From Amycolatopsis dendrobii (GTDB lineage Bacteria; Actinomycetota; Actinomycetes; Mycobacteriales; Pseudonocardiaceae), in contig NZ_JACGZW010000003.1 of NCBI RefSeq assembly GCF_014145675.1, forward strand, positions 372,001-436,000: 64,000 bases of DNA. Reading direction: 5' to 3'. Positions 16,556 to 24,930 of this stretch are shown piece by piece. The first letter of the stretch is position 1, and each line of letters begins with the position of its first letter. Both the position numbers and the translations under genes were made by a program. The notes beneath the pieces are model-generated. The model was not told where the DNA came from. It made no database searches and was given only the letters and a program-made list of their open reading frames with translations.

Positions 16556-16917
16556 CGGAACCGTTGGGACACCTCGGGACCGTCTCCCGTGCCTACCAGA
16601 TCAAGGCCGGCGAGTTCGAGTCCGTTGCGATCGCGGCGGCGAAAGCCGAGGCGGCACACAAGGTCGCCCGAGCAAAAGCGATTCTCCGCGCACAGGCGGA
16701 CGGCGAACGCGTCTCCCACGCCACCGCCGAAACCACAGCCGAGGCAGACGACGAAGTGGCAGCGCTCTACCTCGAACGCCTTGTCACCGCGGCGAAAGCG
16801 GACGCCCACAAAGAACAGCTCAAACAACTGCGCGAGCAGAACGCCAACGGCCGAACCATGGTCACCAGCGCCCGGGAGATCGACCGGATGCACGCCGAAG
16901 GCCGCGCAGAACTCTAG
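16552..16917 (+). CDS. Helical phage protein of unknown function
   Basis: A 121-residue protein with GTG start at 16552 overlapping the previous stop. It is almost entirely Ala/Glu/Lys helix, likely a coiled coil (ESVAIAAAKAEAAHKVARAK). Similar small helical proteins are common next to ERF genes in actinophages. Confidence 0.65.
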   Translation: MTEPLGHLGTVSRAYQIKAGEFESVAIAAAKAEAAHKVARAKAILRAQADGERVSHATAETTAEADDEVAALYLERLVTAAKADAHKEQLKQLREQNANGRTMVTSAREIDRMHAEGRAEL

Positions 16918-16935
16918 GCGAGAAAAGGAACAAGC

Positions 16936-17319
16936 ATGCCTGACCCTCGGAACTGGCGTCTCGGTACGCCGTACCGCATCCACGGCTACGCCGAATCGCC
17001 CGGCTCCTTCGACGACGAGCCGATCTTCACTGCGATGAACCGCGTCATCGCCGAACAGATCATCGAAGACCACCGAGGAGCCCTTGCCGCGCGCCGCGAA
17101 GCCGAAGCGCTCGCCGAAAAGCTCAGGCGCGCCGACAAGGACAACGCATACCTCAGGAGCCAGCTCGACGCGGCGAAGGCCGACACCGCGAAGCTTCGAG
17201 CGGAAGCCCTCAGCGCCGTGGGCACGGCGCGCCGTGCCCACGCCGTCCTGGACGACTTGCTGAGGGGGCACGTGCGGCGACTGGCCGACAGCACGGACAG
17301 CGAGTCCGCCTGCGAATGA
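16936..17319 (+). CDS. Coiled-coil phage protein of unknown function
   Basis: A 127-residue protein from ATG 16936 behind GAAAAGGAAC. A folded N-terminal third (WRLGTPYRIHGYAESPGSF) is followed by a long coiled coil (ALAEKLRRADKDNAYLRSQL). No family was recognised. It overlaps the next start (ATGA). Confidence 0.65.
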   Translation: MPDPRNWRLGTPYRIHGYAESPGSFDDEPIFTAMNRVIAEQIIEDHRGALAARREAEALAEKLRRADKDNAYLRSQLDAAKADTAKLRAEALSAVGTARRAHAVLDDLLRGHVRRLADSTDSESACE

Positions 17320-17708
17320 AGCCGGGCCTCGCGCGCAAGAAGCTCCTGAACCGCTCAGGGGGCCGGTGCGAAGTGTGCGGGCTGCGTCCCGCCCGCGAGG
17401 CGCAGCACCGCAAGAACCGTTCCCAGGGCGGCACGTGGGATCTGTCCAATCTCCTGCACGTCTGCGGCCACGGCAACCGCGACGGCTGTCACGGGCTCAT
17501 TCACCAGAACCCGGAAACGGCCTATGCCAACGGCTGGAGCGTCCGCCAGCCCCGCAATCCCGCGGAGATGCCGGCGTGGCTGACCACCGAGCACGGCCGC
17601 ATCTACGTGTGGCTCCACGACGACGGCACCGCTAGCCCGGTCGCGCTGCCGGAACTGGTCTACGGGGCGCTGAAAGCGGAGCGCATCTACGAAAGGGGCG
17701 CAGTATGA
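17316..17708 (+). CDS. HNH-type endonuclease
   Basis: A 130-residue protein from ATG 17316 (ATGA overlap). The zinc and active-site pattern is CEVCG, AQHRKNRSQGG, NLLHVCGHG and CHGLIHQNP, consistent with a beta-beta-alpha metal HNH nuclease. A second HNH gene lies next to the terminase at 37505, so this early-operon copy probably serves replication, recombination or restriction-like functions. Confidence 0.85.
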   Translation: MKPGLARKKLLNRSGGRCEVCGLRPAREAQHRKNRSQGGTWDLSNLLHVCGHGNRDGCHGLIHQNPETAYANGWSVRQPRNPAEMPAWLTTEHGRIYVWLHDDGTASPVALPELVYGALKAERIYERGAV

Positions 17709-18577
17709 CGGCCACGGTGCCGGGTTCCCTGCCGGACCACGTGAAGATCCACCCGGCGGCGGAGATCTTCCCCATGATGGCCGCGGACCGGCTCGCCGAA
17801 CTTGTCCAGGACATCAAGGAAAACGGGCTTCTCGAATCGCTGACGACCGATCAGGACGGCGCGCTGATCGACGGTCGCAACAGATACCTCGCATGCGCGG
17901 AAGCGGGCGTGGAACCCCGCTATGCCACCTACAAGGGTGACCCGTGGCGCTACGTGATCTCGGCGAACCTCCACCGGCGGCACCTCACCGACACCCAGCG
18001 CGCCATGGTCGCGGGCAGGCTCGCATCCCGTCTACCGGGCCGTCCCTCGGAAAAGGCGTCATATGACGCAATTACCGAGACGAGCCCGACCCGGCGGGAC
18101 GCGGCCGACCTGCTCCAGGTCTCCCCGGTCGCCGTCCAACGCGCCCGCCGGGTCCAGGCCAAAGGCAGCGAAGCCCTCAACCGGATGACCGAGGAGGGCC
18201 GGGTTCCGCTGTACACGGCGGTGCGCGTCGCCGACCTCGACGCGGACGAACAGGAAACGTTCGTGAAGCGGATCGACCGGGGCATCGCGCCGAGCCAAGC
18301 CGTCCCGACCAAGACGCCGCCGGTCGAGACATCCGCGCCGTCCGAGACGCCCGCCAAGCGCCGCCCCCGGCCGAAAGACGCTCGCGTCATCGCGGCGGAC
18401 GCGCTCGACCGCATCGCCGTCGACATGGCCGGATTCGACGTCGCCCTCAAACAGGTCGAGGCGGTCGACCCGCATTCCACCGTCGAGGAGCGCGCCGCCT
18501 GGGTGCGCTCCATGACGAAAGGAATCCAGGCCCTCACCCGGGTTCGCAAGCTCATCAAGGAAACCCTCGACAGCTGA
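17705..18577 (+). CDS. ParB/Spo0J-like DNA-binding protein
   Basis: A 290-residue protein from ATG 17705. The N-terminal ParB fold has KENGLLESLTTDQDGALIDG and RNRYLACAEAGVEPRY, then a helix-turn-helix region (TRRDAADLLQVSPVAVQRARRV). A Pro/Thr-rich linker (about residues 200-225) leads to a helical C-terminus. ParB proteins bind centromere-like sites or act as phage regulators. No ParA partner is visible nearby. It is followed by a second ParB-fold protein and by iteron-like repeats at 19839. Confidence 0.85.
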   Translation: MTATVPGSLPDHVKIHPAAEIFPMMAADRLAELVQDIKENGLLESLTTDQDGALIDGRNRYLACAEAGVEPRYATYKGDPWRYVISANLHRRHLTDTQRAMVAGRLASRLPGRPSEKASYDAITETSPTRRDAADLLQVSPVAVQRARRVQAKGSEALNRMTEEGRVPLYTAVRVADLDADEQETFVKRIDRGIAPSQAVPTKTPPVETSAPSETPAKRRPRPKDARVIAADALDRIAVDMAGFDVALKQVEAVDPHSTVEERAAWVRSMTKGIQALTRVRKLIKETLDS

Positions 18578-18591
18578 AAGGACATGCAGCC

Positions 18592-19413
18592 ATGCCCACG
18601 CCGAAACCCGAACCCAACCAGCCCGTGCTGAAGCAGCTGCGCGCCGATCACCTCGGCGTCGACCCGCAGGTTCAGCGCAGCCTCGACCCGAACCGGGTCC
18701 GCAAGATCGCCGACAAGCTCAAGCGCGATGCGCTCGGCACGATCATCGTGTCCCTCCGCGACGACGGCACCTATCACATCGTGGACGGGCAGCACCGCGC
18801 CGCAGCCATGAAGCAGTGCGGCCTCGGCGATGAAATGATGGACTGCAAGGTGTTCTCCGGGCTCTCGCTCAGCGAAGAGGCGGAGCTTTTCCGGCTGTAC
18901 AACGACACCCGGCAGATGCGACCCGTGATCAAATTCCGGGTCCGCGTCATCGAAGGCGACGAGACCGCGGTTCTCCTGCACTCCATTCTGGACGACTACG
19001 GCTGGAAGGTGACAGGTGCGTCCGGCAACGGATTCTTCCTCGCCGTGAACGCTCTGGAGAAGATCTACGACGGCGCCGGGCGGTGGGACGGCGGCCAGGC
19101 CGCAGCCTGCGACACCTTGATCAACGTCCTCACCACCGCCTGGGGCCACAACAAAGACGGCGTCCGCGCCGAACTGGTCGAGGGCATCGGGCTCGTGATC
19201 CTCCAGTACGGCGAGACTCTCGACTTCCGCAAGCTCTGCGTCGAACTCGGACGGCACGACGGCGGACCGGTCGGGGTCATCGGCGATGCACGCCAACTGA
19301 AGAAGCTGCGCTCCTGCCGCGTCGGCGACGCCATGGCCGAAGTCGTCGTCAGCATGGTCAACAAGGGCCGCAAGACCCGGAAAATCCCGGACTGGCGGCT
19401 CGTGGCCGCCTGA
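18592..19413 (+). CDS. ParB-fold/DGQHR-type protein
   Basis: A 273-residue protein from ATG 18592. The motif TYHIVDGQHRAAAMKQCGLG is the ParB/sulfiredoxin-fold nucleotide-binding signature, preceded by VQRSLDPNRVRKIADKL. The C-terminal two thirds are helical. Related proteins (DUF6551-like) are common in actinobacterial phages next to replication genes; their exact role is unknown. Confidence 0.78.
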   Translation: MPTPKPEPNQPVLKQLRADHLGVDPQVQRSLDPNRVRKIADKLKRDALGTIIVSLRDDGTYHIVDGQHRAAAMKQCGLGDEMMDCKVFSGLSLSEEAELFRLYNDTRQMRPVIKFRVRVIEGDETAVLLHSILDDYGWKVTGASGNGFFLAVNALEKIYDGAGRWDGGQAAACDTLINVLTTAWGHNKDGVRAELVEGIGLVILQYGETLDFRKLCVELGRHDGGPVGVIGDARQLKKLRSCRVGDAMAEVVVSMVNKGRKTRKIPDWRLVAA

Positions 19414-19470
19414 CCCGCCGCCTCCGCACCACCTCTGCTCAGCCGCGACGCGGAAAGGAATGGCATCTCC

Positions 19471-20325
19471 ATGTCGTGGGTGCGCCTGGACGACCAGTTC
19501 CCGATCCACAGGAAGGTGGACAGCTTGTCGGACCCAGCGTTCCGACTGCACGTGTCAGCGATCTGCTGGTGCGCACGCAACCTCACCGACGGTTGGGTGC
19601 CCGAAGCAGACCTCGACGCGGCAGCACCGCGAACGATGAAGCGTCCCGGCCGGTTCGTCGCCGAACTCGTGAGACGGGGTGTGTGGTCCACAGCCGCCGA
19701 CGGATGGACGATCCACGACTACCTCGACTACCAGCCCAGCAAGGCCCGGGTCGAGGAAGACCGCAAGAAGAACGCGGAGCGGCAACGACGGTTCGCGTAC
19801 CGCAAGAAGACGCGCGACCAGCAGAAGGGCCAAGCCCCTAACGCCGTTAGTAACGCGTTATCAACGCCGTTAGAGGACAAACCTAACGCCGTTGCTGACG
19901 GCGTTACTAACGCTACCCCGTCCCGTCCCGCCCCGAAGGGAGATAACTCCCTTCGGTCGTCATCTCCCTCTCCGCGCGGAGACCCGGACTTCGAGGCGTT
20001 CTACGCCGCGTACCCGAAACGCGTCGCCCGCAAAGCGGCCGAAGCCGCCTGGGCGAAGGCGATGAAGGACGGCGCGGACGCGGCCATGGTCATCGCCGGA
20101 GCGAAGCGGTACGCGGGCGAGCGGCACGACGAAAACCCGCGCTACACGAAGAACCCCGCGACCTGGCTCAACCAGGGCTGCTGGCTGGACGAGCCGCAAG
20201 TCCGGCAGCGGGAGCGAACCGTGACCGAGAACGACGAACGCATCGCGCAGTTCCTGCGAGGCTCGCCTGTCGCTAGAGGGCCGGAGCCGCCCCGCAGGGA
20301 ATTGCCGCCAGGAGAAGCGCCATGA
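19471..20325 (+). CDS. Phage replication initiator/helicase-loader-like protein
   Basis: A 284-residue protein from ATG 19471 with GGAAAGG upstream. The N-terminal domain opens with SWVRLDDQFPIHRKV and continues to WTIHDYLDYQPSKARVEEDR, a winged-helix replication-protein pattern. A low-complexity linker (residues 120-165) follows, then FYAAYPKRVARKAAEAAWAK and YTKNPATWLNQGCW, seen in phage replisome organisers. The linker is encoded by an array of short palindromic repeats (19839-19915), the arrangement found when a replication origin lies inside the initiator gene, as in lambda O. Confidence 0.75.
   Translation: MSWVRLDDQFPIHRKVDSLSDPAFRLHVSAICWCARNLTDGWVPEADLDAAAPRTMKRPGRFVAELVRRGVWSTAADGWTIHDYLDYQPSKARVEEDRKKNAERQRRFAYRKKTRDQQKGQAPNAVSNALSTPLEDKPNAVADGVTNATPSRPAPKGDNSLRSSSPSPRGDPDFEAFYAAYPKRVARKAAEAAWAKAMKDGADAAMVIAGAKRYAGERHDENPRYTKNPATWLNQGCWLDEPQVRQRERTVTENDERIAQFLRGSPVARGPEPPRRELPPGEAP
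19839..19915. repeat. Iteron-like array, candidate replication origin
   Basis: Variants of the palindrome TAACGCCGTTA start at 19839, 19851 (TAACGCGTTA), 19862 (CAACGCCGTTA), 19884 (TAACGCCGTTG), 19896 (TGACGGCGTTA) and 19908 (TAACGCTA). Spacing is 11-12 or 22 bases, close to whole helical turns. They encode repeated Asn-Ala residues in the replication-protein linker. The repeat is seen directly; origin function is inferred. Confidence 0.7.
19933..19956. repeat. Hairpin beside the iteron array
   Basis: Perfect 10-base stem CCGAAGGGAG / CTCCCTTCGG with an ATAA loop, 17 bases after the iterons and still inside the replication gene. It may be part of the origin. Confidence 0.6.
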
Positions 20326-20846
20326 CCCCGCACCCACCGACCGAGAGCGAGATACGCCAACTGCTGGCCATCGCCATGGCCTACGACCACCGCAAGCCGG
20401 GCGACGCCCAGGTGATGGCGTGGCACGAGGCGAGCCGCCGGGCGCTCTGGACGTTCGACGAGGCGCGCGAAGCGATCCTGAATCATTTCGCCACCTCGAC
20501 CGCATACCTGATGCCCGGCCACGTCACGAGCCGCATCCGGGAGGCGCGCAGCCAGCCGCCGCCCCGCGCCGCGCTGCCCTCCCCACCGGCCAATCCGGCG
20601 AGCCCGGAGCGCATTCGCGTGATCGTCCGCGACCTCGCCGCCCGCCTGGGCTGGGTCGCCCGGCGACCGTCCCCACAGGAACAAGCGGCGCTGGCGTACG
20701 CGTGCCCGTACTGCCACGCCGCCGTCGGCCGCCGGTGCACGCGCCAGCTCGCGCGCGGGCACCGCCGCGGCCAGTACGTGGAGATCCGCGATCTCCATCC
20801 CTCGCGGGTCGAACTGGCCCGCGCCGACCAGGAAGGACAGCAATGA
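20322..20846 (+). CDS. Phage zinc-finger DNA-binding protein
   Basis: A 174-residue protein from ATG 20322 (ATGA overlap with the replication gene). An N-terminal helical domain (residues 1-70), a Pro-rich linker, and a C-terminal zinc finger: CPYCHAAVGRRCTR with later HRRGQYVEIRDLHPSR. This finger is frequent in actinophage DNA-metabolism proteins. A role in replication or primase-helicase loading is likely from position but unproven. Confidence 0.7.
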   Translation: MTPHPPTESEIRQLLAIAMAYDHRKPGDAQVMAWHEASRRALWTFDEAREAILNHFATSTAYLMPGHVTSRIREARSQPPPRAALPSPPANPASPERIRVIVRDLAARLGWVARRPSPQEQAALAYACPYCHAAVGRRCTRQLARGHRRGQYVEIRDLHPSRVELARADQEGQQ

Positions 20847-21016
20847 CGAAAATTAAGGACGCCACCGACATCGTGAAGCTCCTCAACGCGGTGCTGATGG
20901 GGGTCAGCATCGGATTGACCGTCGCCAAGAGCATCCGCGAGACCTTCCGGGAGATGGCCGACGACCCGGACTTCCGCGCCAAGGTCGCCGCCGCCCGCGC
21001 CGCAAAGGCCAACTAA
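20843..21016 (+). CDS. Small helical phage protein
   Basis: A 57-residue protein from ATG 20843 (ATGA overlap), with a mildly hydrophobic helix (LLNAVLMGVSIGLTVAKSI) and a charged C-terminus. It is directly abutted by the SSB gene. The function is unknown. Confidence 0.55.
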   Translation: MTKIKDATDIVKLLNAVLMGVSIGLTVAKSIRETFREMADDPDFRAKVAAARAAKAN

Positions 21017-21433
21017 GTGGCGGGCGAAACGGAAATCACCGTCGTGGGAAACCTGACCGCGGAGCCGGAACTGAGGTTCACGCCCTCCGGCTCCGCCGTC
21101 GCGAACTTCACCATCGCCTCCACCCCGCGCACCCTCGACCGCCAGTCCGGCACGTGGAAGGACGGCGAGCCGCTGTTCCTGCGCTGCTCGTTGTGGAACC
21201 AGCAGGCCGAGAACCTGGCCGAGAGCCTCGTCCGGGGCTCGCGCGTCGTGGCGCGCGGCACGCTCCGCCAACGGTCGTACGAGAAGGACGGGGACAAGCG
21301 CACGGTCGTGGAGATGACCGTCAACGAGATCGGACCGTCGTTGCGCTACGCCACGGTGAAAGTGCAGAAAGCCGCGCGCTCGGGCGCGCAGGACGACGCC
21401 TGGACGACCCCAGCCGGCGATCCACCGTTCTAA
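21017..21433 (+). CDS. ssb: Single-stranded DNA-binding protein
   Basis: A 138-residue protein with GTG start at 21017, immediately after the previous stop. It has an OB fold with [46 protein letters not shown] and [19 protein letters not shown]. The tail ends in the acidic tip DPPF, the usual docking peptide for replication proteins. The tail is short compared with host SSBs. It protects single strands in replication and ERF-mediated annealing. Confidence 0.93.
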   Translation: MAGETEITVVGNLTAEPELRFTPSGSAVANFTIASTPRTLDRQSGTWKDGEPLFLRCSLWNQQAENLAESLVRGSRVVARGTLRQRSYEKDGDKRTVVEMTVNEIGPSLRYATVKVQKAARSGAQDDAWTTPAGDPPF

Positions 21434-21445
21434 ATAGGACAGTCG

Positions 21446-21691
21446 ATGACAAAGACAACTCCCGGCGGCGCGGAAGCCCGCGCGCTCGCCGACATCGAGC
21501 GGCACACCGAGGCAATTGCGGAACACCTGCGCAGCCTGAACGGCGGTCTGGTCGCCGCGACCCGCGCGCTCGTCAGCATCGGCGACGCGCTCAGGGACAG
21601 CAACGTCGCCCGCGACAGGTGGGCGCGCGCCGTCGTGCACGTGCTGGAAGACGCGAAAGGGGCGGGCGGTGCGGACACGAACAGCGGCTGA
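21446..21691 (+). CDS. Small helical phage protein
   Basis: An 81-residue protein from ATG 21446, mostly one long helix (DIERHTEAIAEHLRSLNGGL). Its end overlaps the following nuclease gene by 23 bases. The function is unknown. Confidence 0.6.
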   Translation: MTKTTPGGAEARALADIERHTEAIAEHLRSLNGGLVAATRALVSIGDALRDSNVARDRWARAVVHVLEDAKGAGGADTNSG

Positions 21692-22169
21692 GATCGGCAG
21701 GTCCAACCGCAACCGCGGAGCCCAGGCCGAACGCGACCTCGCCAAATTCCTGCGCGCCTGGTGGCCGCGTGCCGAACGCGCCGTCGTCACCGGGTGGAAG
21801 ACCAGTGACCGGGCCTCGGAGGACTGCGGCGACATCCGCGGCACGCCGGGGCTGGTGTGGCAGTGCAAGGCCGTCGCCGACATGAGCGACGCGGGCATCG
21901 AAGCGGCCCTTGTGGACACCGAGACGCAGGCGGTGGCGGCCGGAGCCGACTACGGCATCCTCGTGCACCGCCGCCCCGGCAAATCGGACCCGGCCCGATG
22001 GTGGGCGTACCTGCCCATCGGCGACCTCGGCCAGCTCGCCACCCGCGACCTCGGCAGCCCGCTGCGCCGCAGCTCGGTCGTCATCCCCGTCCGGCTCCAA
22101 CTCCAGCACCTGGTGCCGCTGCTCCTCCGCGCCGGATACGGCACCCCCACATACGCGGAATCGGCGTGA
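21669..22169 (+). CDS. PD-(D/E)XK nuclease, Holliday-junction-resolvase-like
   Basis: A 166-residue protein with GTG start at 21669 behind GAAAGGGGCGG. Active-site features of the Hjc/RecB-like fold are visible: RNRGAQAERDLAKFLR (Glu), DCGDIRG (Asp) and GLVWQCKAV (Gln-x-Lys). It would cut branched DNA intermediates from replication or ERF annealing. An alternative role is a general phage endonuclease. Confidence 0.75.
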   Translation: MRTRTAAEIGRSNRNRGAQAERDLAKFLRAWWPRAERAVVTGWKTSDRASEDCGDIRGTPGLVWQCKAVADMSDAGIEAALVDTETQAVAAGADYGILVHRRPGKSDPARWWAYLPIGDLGQLATRDLGSPLRRSSVVIPVRLQLQHLVPLLLRAGYGTPTYAESA

Positions 22170-22321
22170 GGGGATGCGCCTTGCCGATCGGCTTCGCCGC
22201 AGCCATGATCGGGTTGTTCCTCTGGACACTCGACCCTCAGGTGATGTGGATGGTGCTCGGATTCACCGTGACCATTCTGTGCTGGGTGCGATCGAATGCG
22301 ACTGACGACGATGCGAACTAG
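22166..22321 (+). CDS. Small two-pass membrane protein
   Basis: A 51-residue protein with GTG start at 22166 overlapping the nuclease stop. Two hydrophobic segments (ALPIGFAAAMIGLFLWTL and VMWMVLGFTVTILCWV) and a short polar tail. Role unknown. A terminator follows directly. Confidence 0.6.
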   Translation: MRGCALPIGFAAAMIGLFLWTLDPQVMWMVLGFTVTILCWVRSNATDDDAN

Positions 22322-22332
22322 CCGAAAATAGC

Positions 22333-22361
22333 AGAGGCCCCCGTGGTAGCCGGGGGCCTCT
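22333..22361 (+). terminator. Terminator in the early operon
   Basis: Perfect 11-base stem (22333-22343 with 22351-22361), 7-base loop, 11 bases after the membrane-protein stop. Confidence 0.8.
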
Positions 22362-22427
22362 CGACAGGAACGCAGCCATAGACGTCCGTCCGGTGCCGAC
22401 GTTACGCGACAACCGGGGAAGGGCGAA

Positions 22428-23138
22428 ATGGAGCATCGATGCTACCGCGGCGAATTCTGCGCCGACCACGAAAAAGTCGATGGCCGCAGGGTCGGGAAGC
22501 ACATCAATCCGGCCAGCGGACTGTGCGACACCTGCGCCCGTCAGGTTGAGCGCGCCATCGCCGAACTCCCCGCCGACTACGCCGCGCTCAACCTCATCCT
22601 GGGGAAGGGGTCGACCGTCGGCGGGGAGCCCGTGCGCATGACGCGGGAACTGCCGATCCCCCTGCGCCCGCACGTCGAAGCACTTCAGCGGGACATGGTC
22701 ACGGAGACCGGGTTGTGGGCGGGCAGCGTCGCCGCCGTCCTCAACCACGAATGGCGGCTCGCCGGCCGCGTCCGGCCCGGCTGGTATCTGGACCGCTCCT
22801 GCAAACTCCTCGCCGGAGCGCAGTCCGTGTTTCTCGCGTTGCGCGACGAAAAGCACGTGCGCTGGGAGTACGGCCGCCGCGTCCTCGTGACCCGGGACGG
22901 GTTGGACGGCGCGCTGGAAATGCTCCGGCTCCGGCACAAGGCGCGCCTCTACTTGGGACAGACGCGGCTCGTGCACAAGCTCCCCGTGCCGTGCCCCCGG
23001 TGCGAGGCCATGGCGCTCGAACGGGAGGACGGGTCCGAGCTGATCGAGTGCAGCGAATGCGCTCGCCGTTACACGTGGTCGGAGTATGAAACCCTCTGCC
23101 TCGCCCTCGTCGATCGCAAGACGGTGACTGCCGTATGA
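22428..23138 (+). CDS. Zinc-ribbon phage protein of unknown function
   Basis: A 236-residue protein from ATG 22428 (site GGGGAAGGG). Paired cysteines near the start (CYRGEFC ... CDTC) and a C-terminal zinc ribbon (VPCPRCEAMAL ... LIECSECARRYTW) flank a helical middle. Related two-zinc-site proteins are frequent in actinophage genomes; their function is not established. It overlaps the next gene (ATGA). Confidence 0.65.
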   Translation: MEHRCYRGEFCADHEKVDGRRVGKHINPASGLCDTCARQVERAIAELPADYAALNLILGKGSTVGGEPVRMTRELPIPLRPHVEALQRDMVTETGLWAGSVAAVLNHEWRLAGRVRPGWYLDRSCKLLAGAQSVFLALRDEKHVRWEYGRRVLVTRDGLDGALEMLRLRHKARLYLGQTRLVHKLPVPCPRCEAMALEREDGSELIECSECARRYTWSEYETLCLALVDRKTVTAV

Positions 23139-23509
23139 CCACCAACCGACATCGCACGTGGCCGTGGCCAGCGGATACGACGCTCGACCGCGCCCGCCGC
23201 GTCGCCCAGATCTACCGCCAGGCGCTACGCGCGGCAGATACCGAGGAGTGCCGCCGCGTGGATGCCCAGATGTCCGTAGCCGGCCAGGCGTGGGTTCTTC
23301 CCGCCGCGAGCACCCACGATCCGATGGACCTGGTCACCGTCGAAAAGGCGGCCGAGGAGATGCGTGTTGCCCGGCGGACCATCTACTCGTGGCGTGAGAA
23401 GGGCCTTCCAGTCATCGAAACGCCGGACGGCCCGCGGTATCGCGTCGCCGACCTGCGCGAGTACGTGACCGCTCAGCGCCGACGCAGGGCACGGAACGGC
23501 CACGTGTAA
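23135..23509 (+). CDS. MerR-type helix-turn-helix regulator
   Basis: A 124-residue protein from ATG 23135. The C-terminal half has MDLVTVEKAAEEMRVARRTIYSWREKGLPVIETPDGPRYRVADLREY, an excisionase/MerR-like winged helix, ending in a basic tail (QRRRRARNG). The N-terminal 60 residues are helical. As the last gene before the terminator of the early operon, it could control later transcription. Confidence 0.75.
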   Translation: MTTNRHRTWPWPADTTLDRARRVAQIYRQALRAADTEECRRVDAQMSVAGQAWVLPAASTHDPMDLVTVEKAAEEMRVARRTIYSWREKGLPVIETPDGPRYRVADLREYVTAQRRRRARNGHV

Positions 23510-23585
23510 CTCAGCGCACTGGGTCACCTCAGCCCTATGCGTGACAACCCGTGCTCCTCCCGGCCCCATGCCGCCACCTGGTAGA

Positions 23586-23615
23586 AACCTGACAGCGGTG
23601 CGCCGGTGTCAGGTT
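23586..23615 (+). terminator. Terminator closing the early operon
   Basis: AACCTGACA (23586-23594) pairs with TGTCAGGTT (23607-23615). An inner CGG-TGCG-CCG mini-stem extends it after one mismatch. Confidence 0.78.
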
Positions 23616-24003
23616 CTCATAGCCCAGATGAAGGTCTGGTGCTCCGGTTCGCTGGTACGTGCGAGTGAAAGATCAACAGCTGGCAGACAAGTCTCAGCCT
23701 GGTACTTGCGCGATGCAGTCGCATCTGGTTAGCCTCTGACACGTATGAGCGGCTCTGTGGCCGTTAATGCAACACTCAGGGGAGGGTGTAAATTATGAGG
23801 GGATTTTGCAGTATAACTTTTACGGATTACTCTAATCCAAATTTTCGGATCGAATAATAGGCGATCCCTCTCATTTTGCAGCCCCTTCTTGCAAGTTCTT
23901 ATTTTTTACATACGGGCATCTTTGAACCTTTGCCCAATTGGCAGAACTTGCTTCATGCCGACCATGGGAAAACTGGTCAAAAATAACATTCAGGGAGATT
24001 GCG
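23616..24003. other. AT-richer gene-free stretch before the secreted-protein cargo
   Basis: Almost 400 bases with no convincing reading frame. From about 23740 the sequence is markedly AT-rich (runs such as ATTTTGCAGTATAACTTTTA), unlike the rest of the window. It probably carries the promoter of the gene at 24004, but no -35/-10 pair is clear. Confidence 0.5.
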
Positions 24004-24351
24004 ATGCGTTCCAGCAATGGAAAACTGATGCGGCGGGCCGGCGTGGTTCTGGCTGCGTCGATTACGACGTCATTGCTCGCAGTTGGCGTAGCTAGCGCAG
24101 ACACGCAACCAGTGAGTTGCACAAACCACAACACACAGGCGGTGCTCTCAACACCTGACGGATATCTTTGCTTCGATGGAACTGGGCGCTCGTGGACCGG
24201 ACGAATTGCTCGCGTGCTTGCGGTCTCCTCAGGCAACTATACCGTTGTTCTCTCTTACGACAACGGTGGTGGAGACCCGTTCACCCTCGGCCCGCACCAG
24301 CAGAGCAATCAAGTCGCCAACGCGCCCATCGTTGACGTGCAGCTTTTCTAG
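24004..24351 (+). CDS. Small secreted protein, possibly beta/gamma-crystallin or I36-like
   Basis: A 115-residue protein from ATG 24004 with a CAGGGAG ribosome site. The Sec signal has a basic start (KLMRRAG), hydrophobic core and cleavage site VASA/DT. The mature 85 residues have two cysteines and DGYLCFDGTGRSWTG, recalling small secreted beta-rich proteins such as peptidase inhibitor I36 or crystallin-like folds; the match is weak. The base composition is AT-richer than the phage genes, suggesting separate acquisition as cargo expressed from the prophage. Confidence 0.65.
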   Translation: MRSSNGKLMRRAGVVLAASITTSLLAVGVASADTQPVSCTNHNTQAVLSTPDGYLCFDGTGRSWTGRIARVLAVSSGNYTVVLSYDNGGGDPFTLGPHQQSNQVANAPIVDVQLF

Positions 24352-24494
24352 AGATTTGCGGATGCGCAGATAATCTACTCGCCCATGTCCGACGCCAGAA
24401 GGCAGCACAATGAAATGACCACGATATTTCGCAGGGCGCTGTCTTTCTGACGCATTACGCGACTCAATCAAACCAGTCAAGGTGATCAATTAAA

Positions 24495-24896
24495 TTGAGA
24501 GCAATTCAGGGTATATTTCGCGCAGCGATAGGATCGGTCCTCCTGATAGGAGGGCTAACTGCGATGGGTGGCTCCGCCGACGCTTCCAGTGCGAGAGCAG
24601 CAGGCCCACTCGATCAATCTGGTTGCAATTACAATGTGTGCATCGGGGTCAACGGGAATGGAAACCACGTCCTTGTTGCACAAGTACGACCAGTGGACGA
24701 CTACCATAACCCAATTACTCACGTAGCGATCGATCTCCGATACCCCGACGGTCGGGCTATTAGGCACGTCTTCGAGGGCCATTCAGCAGAAGATTACTTC
24801 GGAGTCGACCTTCCCGGCGCCTCCCAGCTTTGCGGGCAAATGTACAATAATGGTGTGGACATCGGCGGATATCCCTGCGTTTCGTTCCCGCTGTAG
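24495..24896 (+). CDS. Small secreted protein of unknown function
   Basis: A 133-residue protein starting at TTG 24495, with AAGGTGA 11 bases upstream. The signal peptide (GSVLLIGGLTAMGGSADAS) is followed by a mature domain with four cysteines (CNYNVC ... QLCGQ ... YPC) and many Asn/Gly/Asp. No family was recognised. It forms, with the gene at 24004, an AT-richer cargo pair that ends in a strong terminator. Confidence 0.6.
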   Translation: MRAIQGIFRAAIGSVLLIGGLTAMGGSADASSARAAGPLDQSGCNYNVCIGVNGNGNHVLVAQVRPVDDYHNPITHVAIDLRYPDGRAIRHVFEGHSAEDYFGVDLPGASQLCGQMYNNGVDIGGYPCVSFPL

Positions 24897-24930
24897 CTCA
24901 ACAACGACACCCAAAAAGCCCGTTGAAGAT

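Noticed and set aside
19839..19915. CRISPR-like repeat array
   Set aside because: Repeats are 8-11 bases with 0-1 base between most of them and lie inside a gene; no spacers of CRISPR length and no cas genes.
23541..23732. Small frame after the early-operon regulator
   Set aside because: It spans the terminator hairpin and has no ribosome site or recognisable protein features.
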